From NCBI RefSeq assembly GCF_016907495.1, contig NZ_JAFBCC010000001.1:3038001-3102000 (forward strand): a stretch of DNA of 64,000 nt. Direction: 5' to 3'. This stretch comes from Arthrobacter tumbae (lineage in GTDB: Bacteria; Actinomycetota; Actinomycetes; Actinomycetales; Micrococcaceae). Of the stretch, positions 36,062 to 45,656 are shown one piece after another (within the stretch, counting starts at the first letter, position 1; each line of letters starts with the position of its first letter). The position numbers and the translations under genes are program-made. The notes below the pieces were generated by a model. That model had not been told where the DNA came from. It did not search any database and was given only the letters and a program-made list of their open reading frames with translations.

Positions 36062-38075
36062 AGGAAGCATCAGCCCCCTTCGTTTGCTTGACGATGTCGT
36101 CGAGGCGATGGGTGGACAGCAGCGCAGCGGGCAGCATGAAATGGTTCGCCAGGTCGACGAGGCGATCGACAGCGGAACGCACCTTCTTGTCCAGGCGGGC
36201 ACCGGAACCGGGAAGTCACTGGCATATCTGCTTCCGCTCATCGCGCATGCTGTGAAGGGTGACACGACCTCGATTGTTTCGACGGCCACTCTTGCCCTTC
36301 AGGCGCAGATCGTCAATCGTGACCTGCCGCGGCTCCTCGAGACGCTGCGCGGCTCACTGCCCCGGCCGGTCAATGTCGCTCTGCTGAAAGGCCGGGGGAA
36401 TTATGTCTGCCGGCACAAGACCGCAGGCGGTTTCCCCGACGAGGACGATTCGGGAGCCCTCTTTGCCCTTGACGGCGACACCGCCGCGCCGCATCCTATG
36501 GCAGGGCCGTCCACCCCGCTTGGACGGGAGATCGTGCGGTTGCGGGAGTGGGCGGAAGAAACGGAGACCGGGGATCGGGATGAGCTCCTTCCCGGTGTCA
36601 GCGATCGGGCCTGGCGTCAGGTGTCGGTTTCCAGTATGGAGTGTCTCGGTGCGCAAAAGTGTCCCGTCGCTGAGGAATGCTTCAGCGAGCGTGCACGGGA
36701 GAGGGCAGGGAAGGCGGACATCGTCATTACCAACCATGCGCTGCTGGCGATCAACGCTTTCGAGGGGCTGGCGGTGCTTCCGGAGCACGATGTAGTGGTC
36801 ATCGACGAGGCACACGAGCTGCACGACCGCGTGACGTCTGCGGTGTCCGGGCAACTTTCGGGAGCACTGATCGGCGCTGCGGCCTCGGCTGCGAGACGCC
36901 ATCTCGGATCCAACACCGACACGCTGGCGGCCGCGCAGGACGCCTTTGAAAACGCATTCGACGCCCAGCCCACCGGTCTGATGGCTGGTGGACTCGACGA
37001 GCTGCAGGAGCTCGCGCTGGTGCAACTGAGGGAATCGTGCCGCCTGGCTCTGTCTGAATCGAGTTCCGACGGGTCCTCGCAGCCAGCAGACGGCGGGCGG
37101 CAGATGGCCCGCTCGCGATTGTTGGTGCTGCTGGAAATGTCCGAACGCATGGTTTCAGCAGGGGGTGCGGGGGAAGTGCTCTGGGCGAGCCGGCCAAGTA
37201 CCTTCACACCAGGATCCGGGTATTCCGCGGCTGATGACTCCTCGCCTGCCACAATCAGCATTGCGCCGCTGTCGGTGGCTGGGCGCCTGAGGCGCGGGTT
37301 GTTCGAGGACCACACGGTTGTGCTGACGTCCGCTACGCTCGCAATCGGCTCGGAGTTCGGGCCGGTTGCCGGCTCCCTCGGTTTGACCGGCGAAGGAGCG
37401 CCGTCATGGACGGGCGTCGACGTTGGCAGTCCGTTTGACTATCCCCGCCAGGGTGTCCTGTACGTCGCCAAAAACCTGCCGAAACCAGGCCGCGGAACGT
37501 CCGAGGAACAAATGGATGAGTTGGAAGCGCTCATCAAGGCCTCACGCGGAGGAGCGTTGGGGCTGTTCTCCTCGCGGCGTGCGGCGGAGGATACTGCTGA
37601 CGCACTGCGGGAGCGGGTCGACGTCGAGATTCTCTGCCAGGGCGAGTCCTCCATGTCTGCGCTGGTGAAACAGTTCTCGGAGGAACCGGACACCTGCCTG
37701 TTCGGCACGATGTCGCTGTGGCAGGGTGTTGATGTGCCGGGCATCGCCTGCCGGCTGGTCACCATTGACCGCATACCGTTTCCCCGGCCGGACGATCCGC
37801 TGATGACCGCGCGAACCCGAGCTGTGGCGAAGGCCGGGGGCAACGGATTCATGAGTGTGTCCGCTACTCACGCTGCCGTCCGTCTTGCGCAGGGAGCGGG
37901 CCGCCTCATTCGCGCCCACGATGATAGGGGTATGGTGGCCGTCCTGGACTCCCGGCTGGCAACCGCCGGCTACGGCGGGTTCCTCAGGGCTGCGCTGCCG
38001 CCCTTTTGGTCCACAACGGACCGTTCAACGGCGCTCGGAGTCCTCTCCCGGCTTGCGGCGACTCAGCCTGCCTAG
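36054..38075 (+). CDS. DinG/XPD-like iron-sulfur ATP-dependent DNA helicase
   Basis: A 673-residue superfamily 2 helicase of the DinG/YoaA type. Walker A AGTGTGKS is at 48-55 and DEAH at 251-254. Four cysteines (119, 197, 203, 209) are spaced as the 4Fe-4S ligands of XPD-like helicases. The C-terminal motor ends with QGAGRLIRAHDDRG. It should unwind damaged or structured DNA. It is translationally coupled to hflX (eight-base overlap) and I see no SOS box at its start, although lexA is the next gene, facing it. Confidence 0.92.
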   Translation: MAEGSISPLRLLDDVVEAMGGQQRSGQHEMVRQVDEAIDSGTHLLVQAGTGTGKSLAYLLPLIAHAVKGDTTSIVSTATLALQAQIVNRDLPRLLETLRGSLPRPVNVALLKGRGNYVCRHKTAGGFPDEDDSGALFALDGDTAAPHPMAGPSTPLGREIVRLREWAEETETGDRDELLPGVSDRAWRQVSVSSMECLGAQKCPVAEECFSERARERAGKADIVITNHALLAINAFEGLAVLPEHDVVVIDEAHELHDRVTSAVSGQLSGALIGAAASAARRHLGSNTDTLAAAQDAFENAFDAQPTGLMAGGLDELQELALVQLRESCRLALSESSSDGSSQPADGGRQMARSRLLVLLEMSERMVSAGGAGEVLWASRPSTFTPGSGYSAADDSSPATISIAPLSVAGRLRRGLFEDHTVVLTSATLAIGSEFGPVAGSLGLTGEGAPSWTGVDVGSPFDYPRQGVLYVAKNLPKPGRGTSEEQMDELEALIKASRGGALGLFSSRRAAEDTADALRERVDVEILCQGESSMSALVKQFSEEPDTCLFGTMSLWQGVDVPGIACRLVTIDRIPFPRPDDPLMTARTRAVAKAGGNGFMSVSATHAAVRLAQGAGRLIRAHDDRGMVAVLDSRLATAGYGGFLRAALPPFWSTTDRSTALGVLSRLAATQPA

Positions 38076-38094
38076 CACCACGCCGTAAGCCCGT

Positions 38095-38856
38095 TCAGAG
38101 GGCGCGCATCACAGAGACAACCTTGCCCATGATGGTGGCGTGGTCGCCAAGTATCGGCTCATAATTGGTGTTCTGCGGCAGGAGCCAGGTGTGACCGTCA
38201 CGCTGGCGGAAGGTCTTCACCGTGGCCTCATCATCCAGGAGTGCTGCCACCACATCGCCGTTCTCGGCGTTGCTCTGCTTACGGACCACTACCCAGTCCC
38301 CGTCGCAGATCGCGGCATCAATCATGGAGTCGCCGGAGACGCGCAACATGAAGAGCTCACCGTGTCCGACGAGCTGCCGAGGCAGTGGCATGACGTCCTC
38401 AACAACCTGATCCGCCAGGATGGGACCTCCGGCCGCAATGCGTCCGACCAGGGGAACCATTGCCGCGTCGACGGCCGAAGCCCGAGTCGGTTCCTCGTCG
38501 GCAGAAGACGGCATCACGCGCGGCGCGTTGTCTCCAAGTGTGAGTGGAAGCAGGATTTCCATGGCCCTGGGACGCTTTGGATCGCGGCGGATGTAACCCA
38601 TGCGTTCCAGCTGCGAGAGCTGATGAGTAACGCTGGACAGGCTCGCAAGCCCCACGGTGTCACCGATCTCACGCATCGACGGCGGGTAGCCATGTGCTGC
38701 CACGCTGCGCTGGATCGTCTCAAGGATCTTTGTCTGCCGCGCTGTCATTCCCTTTGGTATGGCCCTGCCGCGCGGCCGTCCGCGTCCACGCTTCACGTCT
38801 GACGAAGGCACCGCTGCCATGTCCTGTGCCGCACTGAGTTCTGCCACGAGATGCAT
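38095..38856 (-). CDS. lexA: SOS repressor LexA
   Basis: LexA represses DNA-damage genes until RecA filaments trigger its self-cleavage. The 253-residue protein has the winged HTH ([20 protein letters not shown], 60-79), the Ala-Gly cleavage site (142-143 in GRIAAGGP), and the Ser177/Lys214 catalytic dyad ([14 protein letters not shown]). Several in-frame starts exist. ATG 38856 is chosen because GGAGG lies five bases before it; ATG 38820 is the main alternative. The Arg/Gly-rich N-terminus before the HTH is longer than in E. coli. An SOS box lies 130 bases upstream, so it is autoregulated. Confidence 0.97.
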   Translation of the reverse strand: MHLVAELSAAQDMAAVPSSDVKRGRGRPRGRAIPKGMTARQTKILETIQRSVAAHGYPPSMREIGDTVGLASLSSVTHQLSQLERMGYIRRDPKRPRAMEILLPLTLGDNAPRVMPSSADEEPTRASAVDAAMVPLVGRIAAGGPILADQVVEDVMPLPRQLVGHGELFMLRVSGDSMIDAAICDGDWVVVRKQSNAENGDVVAALLDDEATVKTFRQRDGHTWLLPQNTNYEPILGDHATIMGKVVSVMRAL

Positions 38857-38986
38857 CCCTTCCTCCGGCGGGACCCGGACTGCCGGCTCGCCAACCATTT
38901 TTGTCAGTGGTGGGTGATGAGCTGGTTTTCGAAGCGGCCGGACCGTCACCCTTGCCAGCAACGCTAAGGGAGACGGAACGTCTTTT

Positions 38987-39000
38987 CAAACATTTGTTCG
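38987..39000. promoter_or_regulatory. SOS box between lexA and the LysM gene
   Basis: CAAACATTTGTTCG, on the other strand CGAACAAATGTTTG, is a full match to the actinobacterial LexA consensus. It sits in the shared divergent control region, 131 bases from lexA and 110 from the LysM gene, and could control both. Confidence 0.88.
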
Positions 39001-39008
39001 AGCGAGTC

Positions 39009-39038
39009 TCGACAATATTAGTTTACAGGTGCTAATAA
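39009..39038 (+). promoter_or_regulatory. candidate promoter of the LysM gene next to the SOS box
   Basis: TCGACA (39009-39014) and TAATAA (39033-39038) are 18 bases apart. The -35 begins nine bases after the SOS box, close enough for LexA to interfere. Confidence 0.4.
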
Positions 39039-39109
39039 TAAAGGCAGAGGAATAGAACACAGCTTCGAAAAAAGCCGTGGGAGATCCAACAACGAGAAAG
39101 GTGGACGCC

Positions 39110-39499
39110 ATGTCGACGCTCCATACTGCAGGATCAGCTACCAAACTCCTCCCGGAGGACCGCACAGATTCCACGCGAGGCACGGTATCCCGCATTCACC
39201 TCACGCGCCGCGGGTGGGTTGTTCTGTTGGCGTTGCCGCTCGCGGTGCTCGCCGCCGCACTGCTGATCATCGCTTCGTTCTTCACCTCCCAGGCGCAGGC
39301 AGCGGAAACCGTAAGTGGCGTCACGGACACCATCCGGGTCAGCGTCACGTCTGGGGAGACGCTCTGGGCTCTCGCCGCGGAGTACGCCCCGGAACGGGAC
39401 CCGCGTGCCGTTGTTGAGGACATCGTGGAACTGAATGCCCTGGGCTCGTCGACTGTACAGGCCGGGCAGACGCTCCATATTCCTGTGGGCAACCCCTAA
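39110..39499 (+). CDS. LysM membrane protein, probable SOS-induced cell-division inhibitor
   Basis: A 129-residue protein with one membrane segment (about residues 38-60, WVVLLALPLAVLAAALLII) and a LysM domain after it (VSVTSGETLWALAAEYAP to AGQTLHIPVG). This layout and the divergent position to lexA match YneA of Bacillus and Rv2719c (ChiZ) of Mycobacterium, which block division during DNA damage. ATG 39110 has AGGTGG five bases upstream and is preferred to 39077. The LysM would bind peptidoglycan outside the membrane. The role is inferred from position and architecture. Confidence 0.85.
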   Translation: MSTLHTAGSATKLLPEDRTDSTRGTVSRIHLTRRGWVVLLALPLAVLAAALLIIASFFTSQAQAAETVSGVTDTIRVSVTSGETLWALAAEYAPERDPRAVVEDIVELNALGSSTVQAGQTLHIPVGNP

Positions 39500-39593
39500 G
39501 CGCGCTGCGCTCGCGCCGCGCAACGCTTGGCTTGACTGGCTGTAATAGTTCGCCCAGTGCCAGTGGAATTCTTTGTAGGGGATCGGGCGGCGT

Positions 39594-39599
39594 TAAACT
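39594..39599 (+). promoter_or_regulatory. -10 of leaderless hisC transcript
   Basis: TAAACT is six bases before GTG 39606 and only three before ATG 39603, which favours the GTG as the first translated codon. Confidence 0.55.
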
Positions 39600-39605
39600 C
39601 TGATG

Positions 39606-40715
39606 GTGACCGATCCGCTGGAACGCCTCGACCGACTGCCGATCCGCGACAATTTGCGCGGTCTCCGACCATACGGTGCGCCTCAGATTGACGTCCCCAT
39701 TCTGCTGAACGTCAACGAAAACACCCATGGTGTTCCGGAAGACGTCCGCAGCGCAATCGTTGAAGCCGTGCAGGGAGCAGTGGCCGGGCTGAATCGGTAT
39801 CCGGACCGTGAGTTCACCGTGCTTCGCGAACATCTCGCCACGTATCTGGGACACGGACTCACGGCGGACAACATCTGGGCGGCGAATGGATCAAACGAGG
39901 TATTGCAGCACATCCTCCTCGCCTTCGGCGGGCCAGGCCGGACTGCTCTCGGTTTTCCGCCTACCTACTCGATGTATCCGCTGCTCGCAGGGGCCACCGG
40001 TACTGAATACCTGACGGGCTCGAGGCAGGGCGACTTCGACCTCGACGCCCGGATCACCGCCGGTGAGGTGGCCGCCACGGGCGCAAACATCGTGTTCCTG
40101 TGCAGCCCGAACAACCCGACGGGAACAGCGCTCTCCCTGGAAATCGTCGCCGAAGTCTACGAAGCAGGCGAAGCGGCGCAGGCAATCGTGATCGTGGATG
40201 AGGCGTATGGGGAGTTCTCCCACGCGGGTACTCCCAGTGCGCTGGAGCTCCTCCCTGGAAGGGAGCGGCTCATTGTCTCGCGCACTATGAGCAAAGCCTT
40301 CGCGCTGGCCGGCGCCCGCATCGGGTACCTCGCCGCAGCGCCGGAAGTCGCCGACGCCCTCCGGCTCGTGCGTCTCCCTTACCATCTGTCGGCAATCACG
40401 CAAGCCACGGCCATAGCGGCGCTGACCCACTCAGCGAAGCTGCTCGCCAACGTGGATGAGATCAAGCGGCAGCGAGACCGCATTGTGTCCGGACTGACGG
40501 AGATGGGCTGCCCGGTGGCACCTTCGGACTCCAACTTCGTGCTGTTCGGGGGACTCGAGAATCCGCACGCCGTCTGGCAGGGTCTCCTTGATGCCGGCGT
40601 GCTCATTCGGGACGTCGGGATACCGGGGCACCTCCGGGTCACCGCCGGTACACAGGACGAGACCACTACCTTCCTCGAAACCCTGGAATCTCTGATCCGG
40701 CCACGCGTCTCCTAA
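39606..40715 (+). CDS. hisC: histidinol-phosphate aminotransferase
   Basis: HisC transfers an amino group to imidazole-acetol phosphate in histidine synthesis. The 369-residue protein has the PLP lysine in SRTMSKAFALAGARIG, SPNNPTGT and VIVDEAYGEF. GTG 39606 is chosen from the -10 spacing; ATG 39603, one codon earlier, is the conventional choice. It opens the hisC-hisB-hisH-hisA cluster, without hisD, hisG, hisI or hisF in the window. Confidence 0.95.
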   Translation: MTDPLERLDRLPIRDNLRGLRPYGAPQIDVPILLNVNENTHGVPEDVRSAIVEAVQGAVAGLNRYPDREFTVLREHLATYLGHGLTADNIWAANGSNEVLQHILLAFGGPGRTALGFPPTYSMYPLLAGATGTEYLTGSRQGDFDLDARITAGEVAATGANIVFLCSPNNPTGTALSLEIVAEVYEAGEAAQAIVIVDEAYGEFSHAGTPSALELLPGRERLIVSRTMSKAFALAGARIGYLAAAPEVADALRLVRLPYHLSAITQATAIAALTHSAKLLANVDEIKRQRDRIVSGLTEMGCPVAPSDSNFVLFGGLENPHAVWQGLLDAGVLIRDVGIPGHLRVTAGTQDETTTFLETLESLIRPRVS

Positions 40716-40782
40716 ACTGGACCGGGATGCACATGCGGGCCCGCCGCCCGTCTCGTTGCCGAAACAACCGTAAGGACCATCC

Positions 40783-41400
40783 ATGACCGCGGAAGCTACC
40801 GCCAATCGCGCTGCCCGACGGGAGCGGACCACGAGTGAGTCGTCGGTGTTCGTCGAAGTCGATCTGGACGGCGCCGGCCGCTCAGAGATCAGCACGTCCG
40901 TGCCGTTCTACGACCACATGCTGACGGCCCTGGCAAAACACTCGTTGATCGATCTCACCGTCAGAGCCACGGGAGACACCCACATCGATGTCCACCACAC
41001 GGTGGAGGACGTCGCAATCACCCTCGGCGAGGTACTGCGCGAAGCTCTTGGCGACAAGGCAGGCATCCGCAGGTTCGGTGAGGCGACCGTGCCGCTGGAC
41101 GAAGCTCTCGCAAACGCCGTCGTGGATATTTCCGGGCGTCCCTATCTGGTCCACTCAGGTGAACCCGCGGGTCAGGAGTACCACCTCATCGGCGGACACT
41201 TCACGGGGTCCCTGACGCGCCACGTCTTCGAGGCGATCACCCTGCACGCCCAGATCTGCCTGCACATGACGGTCCTCGGCGGTCGAGACCCGCACCACAT
41301 CGTCGAGGCCCAGTTCAAGGCTTTCGCCCGCGCCCTGCGCGCCGCAGTGGAGCCGGACCCGCGGGTCACCGGCATCCCGTCCACCAAGGGAGCACTATGA
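40783..41400 (+). CDS. hisB: imidazoleglycerol-phosphate dehydratase
   Basis: HisB dehydrates imidazoleglycerol phosphate. The 205-residue monofunctional form has both metal-binding histidine motifs: [13 protein letters not shown] with [14 protein letters not shown], and [20 protein letters not shown]. There is no phosphatase domain, unlike enterobacterial HisB. AAGGACC precedes the ATG. TAAACT at the hisC stop (about 40714) may be a secondary promoter. hisH overlaps the end by four bases. Confidence 0.97.
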   Translation: MTAEATANRAARRERTTSESSVFVEVDLDGAGRSEISTSVPFYDHMLTALAKHSLIDLTVRATGDTHIDVHHTVEDVAITLGEVLREALGDKAGIRRFGEATVPLDEALANAVVDISGRPYLVHSGEPAGQEYHLIGGHFTGSLTRHVFEAITLHAQICLHMTVLGGRDPHHIVEAQFKAFARALRAAVEPDPRVTGIPSTKGAL

Positions 41401-42035
41401 GCGCGCCGAAAGTGACGGTGCTCGATTATGGTTCCGGGAACATCCGTTCGGCGGTCCGGGCGCTGGAACACGTCGGCGCTGTTGTCACATTGAGTTCGGC
41501 AGCTGATGATGTCCTCAACGCCGACGGGCTCGTGGTGCCCGGGGTTGGGGCTTTTGCTGCCGTCATGCAGGGCTTGAAGGACGTTGATGCGCTGCGCATG
41601 ATCGGCCGTCGTGTTGCCGGCGGCCGTCCGGTCCTCGGAATCTGCGTCGGGCTGCAGATCCTGTTTGAGGAGGGCGTCGAACACGGCGTACGCACCCAGG
41701 GCATGGGGGAGTGGCCCGGCACAGTTGAGCGGCTCAAGGCGGACGTTGTGCCGCACATGGGCTGGAACACCGTCGACGCCCCGGCAGGGTCGGTTCTTTT
41801 CGAGGGCATTACGGATGAGCGTTTCTACTTCGTCCACTCGTATGGAGTGCAGGAGTGGAATTTCGACGTCACCCAGCCCGCCATGCGGCCACCGCTCGTC
41901 ACCTGGTCCACCCACGGCGGCCCCTTCATTGCCGCGGTGGAGAACGGCCCGCTCTCCGCCACGCAGTTCCACCCCGAAAAATCCGGCGACGCGGGAGCGC
42001 GGCTGCTGCGTAACTGGACCAGCAGTCTCAGCTGA
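41397..42035 (+). CDS. hisH: imidazole glycerol phosphate synthase glutaminase subunit
   Basis: HisH releases ammonia from glutamine for HisF. The 212-residue class I amidotransferase has the nucleophile cysteine in [14 protein letters not shown] and the His/Glu pair in [10 protein letters not shown]. It overlaps hisB at ATGA. HisF is not in this window, so it must be encoded elsewhere. A small membrane-protein gene begins four bases after the stop. Confidence 0.97.
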   Translation: MSAPKVTVLDYGSGNIRSAVRALEHVGAVVTLSSAADDVLNADGLVVPGVGAFAAVMQGLKDVDALRMIGRRVAGGRPVLGICVGLQILFEEGVEHGVRTQGMGEWPGTVERLKADVVPHMGWNTVDAPAGSVLFEGITDERFYFVHSYGVQEWNFDVTQPAMRPPLVTWSTHGGPFIAAVENGPLSATQFHPEKSGDAGARLLRNWTSSLS

Positions 42036-42038
42036 TCC

Positions 42039-42194
42039 ATGTGGAGCCTGATTCTCATGGGACTGGCGGGACTGCTGATCGGCGGCGTCGTTTCGTTCCA
42101 CCGACAGCAGATGCCCCGCACGCTTACCGTCAGCTTCGGCGTTCTCGCCGTCCTGGCGCTGCTCGCCGCGTACCTGCTCACCCTGACCCCCTAG
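42039..42194 (+). CDS. 51-residue membrane protein between hisH and hisA
   Basis: ATG 42039 to TAG 42194 encodes 51 residues starting [20 protein letters not shown]. Two hydrophobic helices (about residues 2-20 and 31-49) are joined by a short basic, His/Gln-containing loop (HRQQMPR). It begins four bases after the hisH stop and ends 43 bases before hisA, so it should be cotranscribed and perhaps coupled. GC-rich third positions fit a real gene. Its function is unknown; it is too short for many gene finders. Confidence 0.72.
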   Translation: MWSLILMGLAGLLIGGVVSFHRQQMPRTLTVSFGVLAVLALLAAYLLTLTP

Positions 42195-42237
42195 CCGTCC
42201 AGCTGTGCCGGCACCCCTACCTGAACAAAGGAAGCGA

Positions 42238-42990
42238 ATGAGCCCCTTCACCGAATCGCCCATCCTCGAACTGCTCCCCGCGGTTGACGTGGCCGACGGC
42301 CAGGCCGTCCGGCTGGTTCAGGGAGCCGCCGGCAGCGAAACCAGTTACGGCGACCCGCTGGATGCCGCCCTTCAGTGGCAGAACGACGGCGCCGAATGGG
42401 TCCACCTCGTTGACCTGGACGCGGCCTTTGGCCGGGGATCGAACCGCGACCTGCTCGCCCGCGTCGTCAAGGAACTCAGTATCAAGGTGGAGCTCTCCGG
42501 CGGGATCAGAGATGACGCCTCCCTGGATCAGGCGCTCGAGCTCGGCGCGGAACGGGTGAATCTGGGTACCGCGGCCCTGGAGAATCCCGTCTGGACCGCC
42601 AGTGCGATCGCCCGCTACGGCGACGCCGTCGCCGTCGGCCTTGACGTTCGTGGAACTACGCTGGCAGCCCGTGGCTGGACAGAGGAGGGCGGTGACCTCT
42701 GGGAGGTGCTTGCCCGCCTCGATGATGCAGGCTGTGCACGTTACGTGGTGACTGACGTGACCAAGGACGGGACGCTTCGGGGGCCCAACCTGCAACTCCT
42801 GCGCGAAGTGCTTGAGAAGACCGAGCGACCGGTGGTGGCGTCGGGCGGCATTTCGAGCCTGGACGACCTTGCCGCGCTCCGGCAACTGGTTCCCGATGGA
42901 CTGGAAGGCGCCATCGTCGGGAAGGCCCTCTACGCGGGCGCATTCACACTGCCGCAGGCGCTCGACGTCGCGGGGCTCCCGGAGCGCTAG
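42238..42990 (+). CDS. hisA: phosphoribosyl isomerase HisA/PriA
   Basis: A 250-residue TIM barrel that isomerises ProFAR in histidine synthesis; actinobacterial members (PriA) often also act in tryptophan synthesis. [18 protein letters not shown] and [18 protein letters not shown] carry the catalytic aspartates. ATG 42238 has AAAGGAAG upstream. Whether it is bifunctional depends on trpF being absent elsewhere, which cannot be seen. sseB follows after two bases. Confidence 0.95.
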   Translation: MSPFTESPILELLPAVDVADGQAVRLVQGAAGSETSYGDPLDAALQWQNDGAEWVHLVDLDAAFGRGSNRDLLARVVKELSIKVELSGGIRDDASLDQALELGAERVNLGTAALENPVWTASAIARYGDAVAVGLDVRGTTLAARGWTEEGGDLWEVLARLDDAGCARYVVTDVTKDGTLRGPNLQLLREVLEKTERPVVASGGISSLDDLAALRQLVPDGLEGAIVGKALYAGAFTLPQALDVAGLPER

Positions 42991-42992
42991 GC

Positions 42993-43859
42993 ATGGCGGA
43001 GCGAAGGCTTCCCGCCCACATCCAGGCGGCGCTCAGCGGCAACGTCGCTGACTCGGCCGGCCGCGCCTGGGAGGGGAGGGATCTCTCCGGTGACGGGAAC
43101 CCGCTGCATGCCTTCGACAAGGACGACGGCGCAGTCCCGTCGGCTTACGCCGCTGCCCTGCAGGCCCTGGTGAACGGCGCCGCCGATGAGGCCGCAGTGA
43201 TGCGGGTGCTGGCGGACACCCGCGTTTTCGTGCCCATCATCGCCCAACTCGGGGGCCCGGATGCTGTTGCTGACGGGACCGCAGGTCAGGGGCACCGGCA
43301 CCATGAAGGTGACAAGGAGGCCGACATGGCGCTTGTCACCATCAAGGCGCCGGACGGGCGGAGTGCGCTCCCGGTCTTCACGTCTACGGCACACCTCCGG
43401 GGATGGCATCCGGAGGCCAGGCCCGTTGCGGTTTTTGCCGCCCGCGCGGCCCTGGCCGCGGTGTCAGAGCAGGCCGAACTCATGGTCGTCGATCCGGGCG
43501 CTGAAGTGACGTTCGTCGTACGCCGCCCCGCTCTCTGGGCGCTGGCGCAACAAGGGCAGTGGTCGCCGTCGTACGCTGATCCGGACCTGGCCCGCCTCGT
43601 GCAGAAGGCACTCGCTCCCGGCGGAAGCATTCGCAGGGTCGACATCACTCCCGGGGGAGGAATTTCAAGCCGCACCGCTGACGGTAAAGTGGTGGGCGGC
43701 GGCGGCGCCGGTCCAGAGCTGCGCCTGACCCTCGTACTTGAGGGTGGTCTCTCACCGGAGGACGTCCGCTCCACGACGGCGGCGTTCCAGGACCGCCTCC
43801 AGAACCTGCAGGAGTTTGTCGAGCGGGTGGACTCGCTCGAAATCCGGCTCACGCGCTGA
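42993..43859 (+). CDS. SseB family protein
   Basis: A 288-residue soluble protein with the SseB N-terminal domain (about residues 40-160, including VFVPIIAQLG and LPVFTSTAHLRGW). A second region of about 100 residues (HisA-linked, C-terminal) ends VDSLEIRLTR. SseB was first linked to serine metabolism and its function is still unclear. The short spacing to hisA suggests cotranscription. A GGGGAGPELRL segment forms a flexible linker. Confidence 0.86.
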   Translation: MAERRLPAHIQAALSGNVADSAGRAWEGRDLSGDGNPLHAFDKDDGAVPSAYAAALQALVNGAADEAAVMRVLADTRVFVPIIAQLGGPDAVADGTAGQGHRHHEGDKEADMALVTIKAPDGRSALPVFTSTAHLRGWHPEARPVAVFAARAALAAVSEQAELMVVDPGAEVTFVVRRPALWALAQQGQWSPSYADPDLARLVQKALAPGGSIRRVDITPGGGISSRTADGKVVGGGGAGPELRLTLVLEGGLSPEDVRSTTAAFQDRLQNLQEFVERVDSLEIRLTR

Positions 43860-43898
43860 TCCTTCACGCGGTTGGGCCCGCGTGAAAGATGAAGAACG

Positions 43899-45206
43899 TT
43901 GAACTTTGCCGTTTACCGGGAGCTGCTCAGGATTGTCCCGGTCCGCCGATTGCTGATCGTGGGCATGATCGCCCGCTTTCCCCACTCCGCCGCAGGAGTG
44001 CTGCTCACCCTGCACGTGGTGCAAACGCTGGAGCGGGGGTATGCCGAGGCAGGCGCGGTAGCTGCGGTGCTGACCATCGGTATCGCTGTCGGTGCACCAT
44101 GGCGCGGCCGGCGCGTCGATACAGCGGGCCTGCGGGCTGCGCTGATTCCGTCGGTGATCGCCGAGGCCGTCATTTGGTCGGTTGCGCCCCACCTGTCGTA
44201 TGAGTGGCTGCTGCTCGCCGCCCTCATCGGGGGCCTGTTCACCCTTCCCGTGTTCTCCGTGGTCCGGCAGTCCCTCGGGGTGCTGGTGAGCGGGGATTCG
44301 CGCCGAACAGCTTTCACCCTCGACGCAGTGGCTACCGAGGTGATCTTCATGGGTGGACCGGCGCTGGGTGCGGTGCTCGCAACGCAGGTGTCCACCGTGC
44401 TGGGACTGACTGTCGTGGGATTCTCCACCGCTGTAGCCGGGCTGTTCCTCATGTGGTTCAACCCGCCGACACGCAGCACCCAGCCGGGAGCCGTCGCCGC
44501 TAGGCTGTCCGCAGCTCAGGACGATGCAGCGGCCGTGGAAGTGCTGGTGGCATCTGCGCCGGCCCACGTCACTGAAGCGTCGGCGGAACTCGTTCCTGGA
44601 GCACGACCGGCTCGTACGGCGATGGCCCGGGCGCGGGTGGCCCACAGTTTCGCGTGGCTCACCCTTCCGGTGGCAGTGGTCATGATCGTGGCTGCGGGGG
44701 CAGGCCTTGTCCTTGCCGGCACCGATGTCGGCATCATCGCCGTACTCGAAGACGACCAGCGGGCGTTCGAGCTGGGCTGGGTCTTTCTCGCCTGGTGCTC
44801 GGCGTCAGTTGTGGGCGGGCTCGTGTACGGTGCCATGCACCGACCGCTCTCGCCCCTGGTGCTGCTGCTGCTGATGAGCGTGCTCACCATCCCGATGGGC
44901 TTCGCGGACAGCACGGTGGTGCTCGCACTGTTCTCGATTGCGCCGGGGCTGCTGTGCGCTCCGGTCCTTTCAGCGGCATCCGAGCGGATTGCCCACCTGG
45001 TCGCCGAGGAACGCAGGGGAGAAGCCATGGGCTGGTACGGCTCAGCGCTCACGTGCGGCGTGGCACTGGGCGCGCCACTGGCAGGGGTGATGATCGACTC
45101 GGTGGGCCCGTGGGGCGGGTTCTTTGCGGTTGGCGCAGCTGCCGCCGCCCTCAGCCTGGCGTGCCTGGGAGCACAACAGGTACGACGACGGCGGCGCTCC
45201 ACCTGA
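43899..45206 (+). CDS. MFS transporter
   Basis: A 435-residue major facilitator protein with twelve predicted membrane segments and a long central loop (residues about 190-245) rich in Ala. It starts at TTG 43899, which gives the family-like NFAVYRELL; GAAG is a weak ribosome site. WRGRRVDTAGLRAALIPS is the loop 2-3 motif A region. It is the last gene in the his-sseB strand and could export a metabolite, but substrate and link to histidine are unknown. Drug export is an equal possibility. Confidence 0.87.
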   Translation: MNFAVYRELLRIVPVRRLLIVGMIARFPHSAAGVLLTLHVVQTLERGYAEAGAVAAVLTIGIAVGAPWRGRRVDTAGLRAALIPSVIAEAVIWSVAPHLSYEWLLLAALIGGLFTLPVFSVVRQSLGVLVSGDSRRTAFTLDAVATEVIFMGGPALGAVLATQVSTVLGLTVVGFSTAVAGLFLMWFNPPTRSTQPGAVAARLSAAQDDAAAVEVLVASAPAHVTEASAELVPGARPARTAMARARVAHSFAWLTLPVAVVMIVAAGAGLVLAGTDVGIIAVLEDDQRAFELGWVFLAWCSASVVGGLVYGAMHRPLSPLVLLLLMSVLTIPMGFADSTVVLALFSIAPGLLCAPVLSAASERIAHLVAEERRGEAMGWYGSALTCGVALGAPLAGVMIDSVGPWGGFFAVGAAAAALSLACLGAQQVRRRRRST

Positions 45207-45235
45207 TCTGTCAGATCGGGTGGGCGAACGGCAGG

Positions 45236-45646
45236 TCAGTTGACGGGGCCGGTGAACTTCTCGCCCGGTCCCTGGCCTGGAGCGTCAGGGATGAGCGAGG
45301 CCTCCCGGAAAGCGAGCTGCAGCGACCTCAGCCCGTCGCGCAACGGACCGGCATGTTGGCTCCCGATTTCCGGAGCTGCGGCGGTGATGAAGCCTGCAAG
45401 TGCAGTGATCAGCTTCCGTGCCTCGTCGAGGTCCTTGTATGTCTCGGCGTCAGAGCCCTCAGCCAGTCCGCACTTGACGGCAGCTGCGCTCATCAGGTGG
45501 ACTGCCGACGTCGTGATTACCTCGACGGCGGCGACTTCCGCGATGTCCCGAACGGGACTGTGTGCGCTGCCGGACGCGGCCCGCGTTTCCTCCGGCGTCT
45601 GGAAGGTGTGGCGTGCGGCGTCGGAATTACTGTCTGCTGTGCTCAT
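45236..45646 (-). CDS. DUF1844 family protein
   Basis: A 136-residue protein of unknown function. IAEVAAVEVITTSAVHLMSAA and the C-terminal LRDGLRSLQLAFREASLIPD mark the family, which sits next to infC throughout actinobacteria. ATG 45646 is chosen from protein similarity, as the frame is open far upstream; its ribosome site is weak. It is divergent from infC, and its promoter must lie in the same 280-base gap as the infC leader. Confidence 0.88.
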   Translation of the reverse strand: MSTADSNSDAARHTFQTPEETRAASGSAHSPVRDIAEVAAVEVITTSAVHLMSAAAVKCGLAEGSDAETYKDLDEARKLITALAGFITAAAPEIGSQHAGPLRDGLRSLQLAFREASLIPDAPGQGPGEKFTGPVN

Positions 45647-45656
45647 GCTGGTAAGC

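Noticed and set aside
40732..40791. Possible histidine leader peptide before hisB
   Set aside because: A short ATG frame exists but has only three scattered histidines and no attenuator hairpin, so it is not a his leader.
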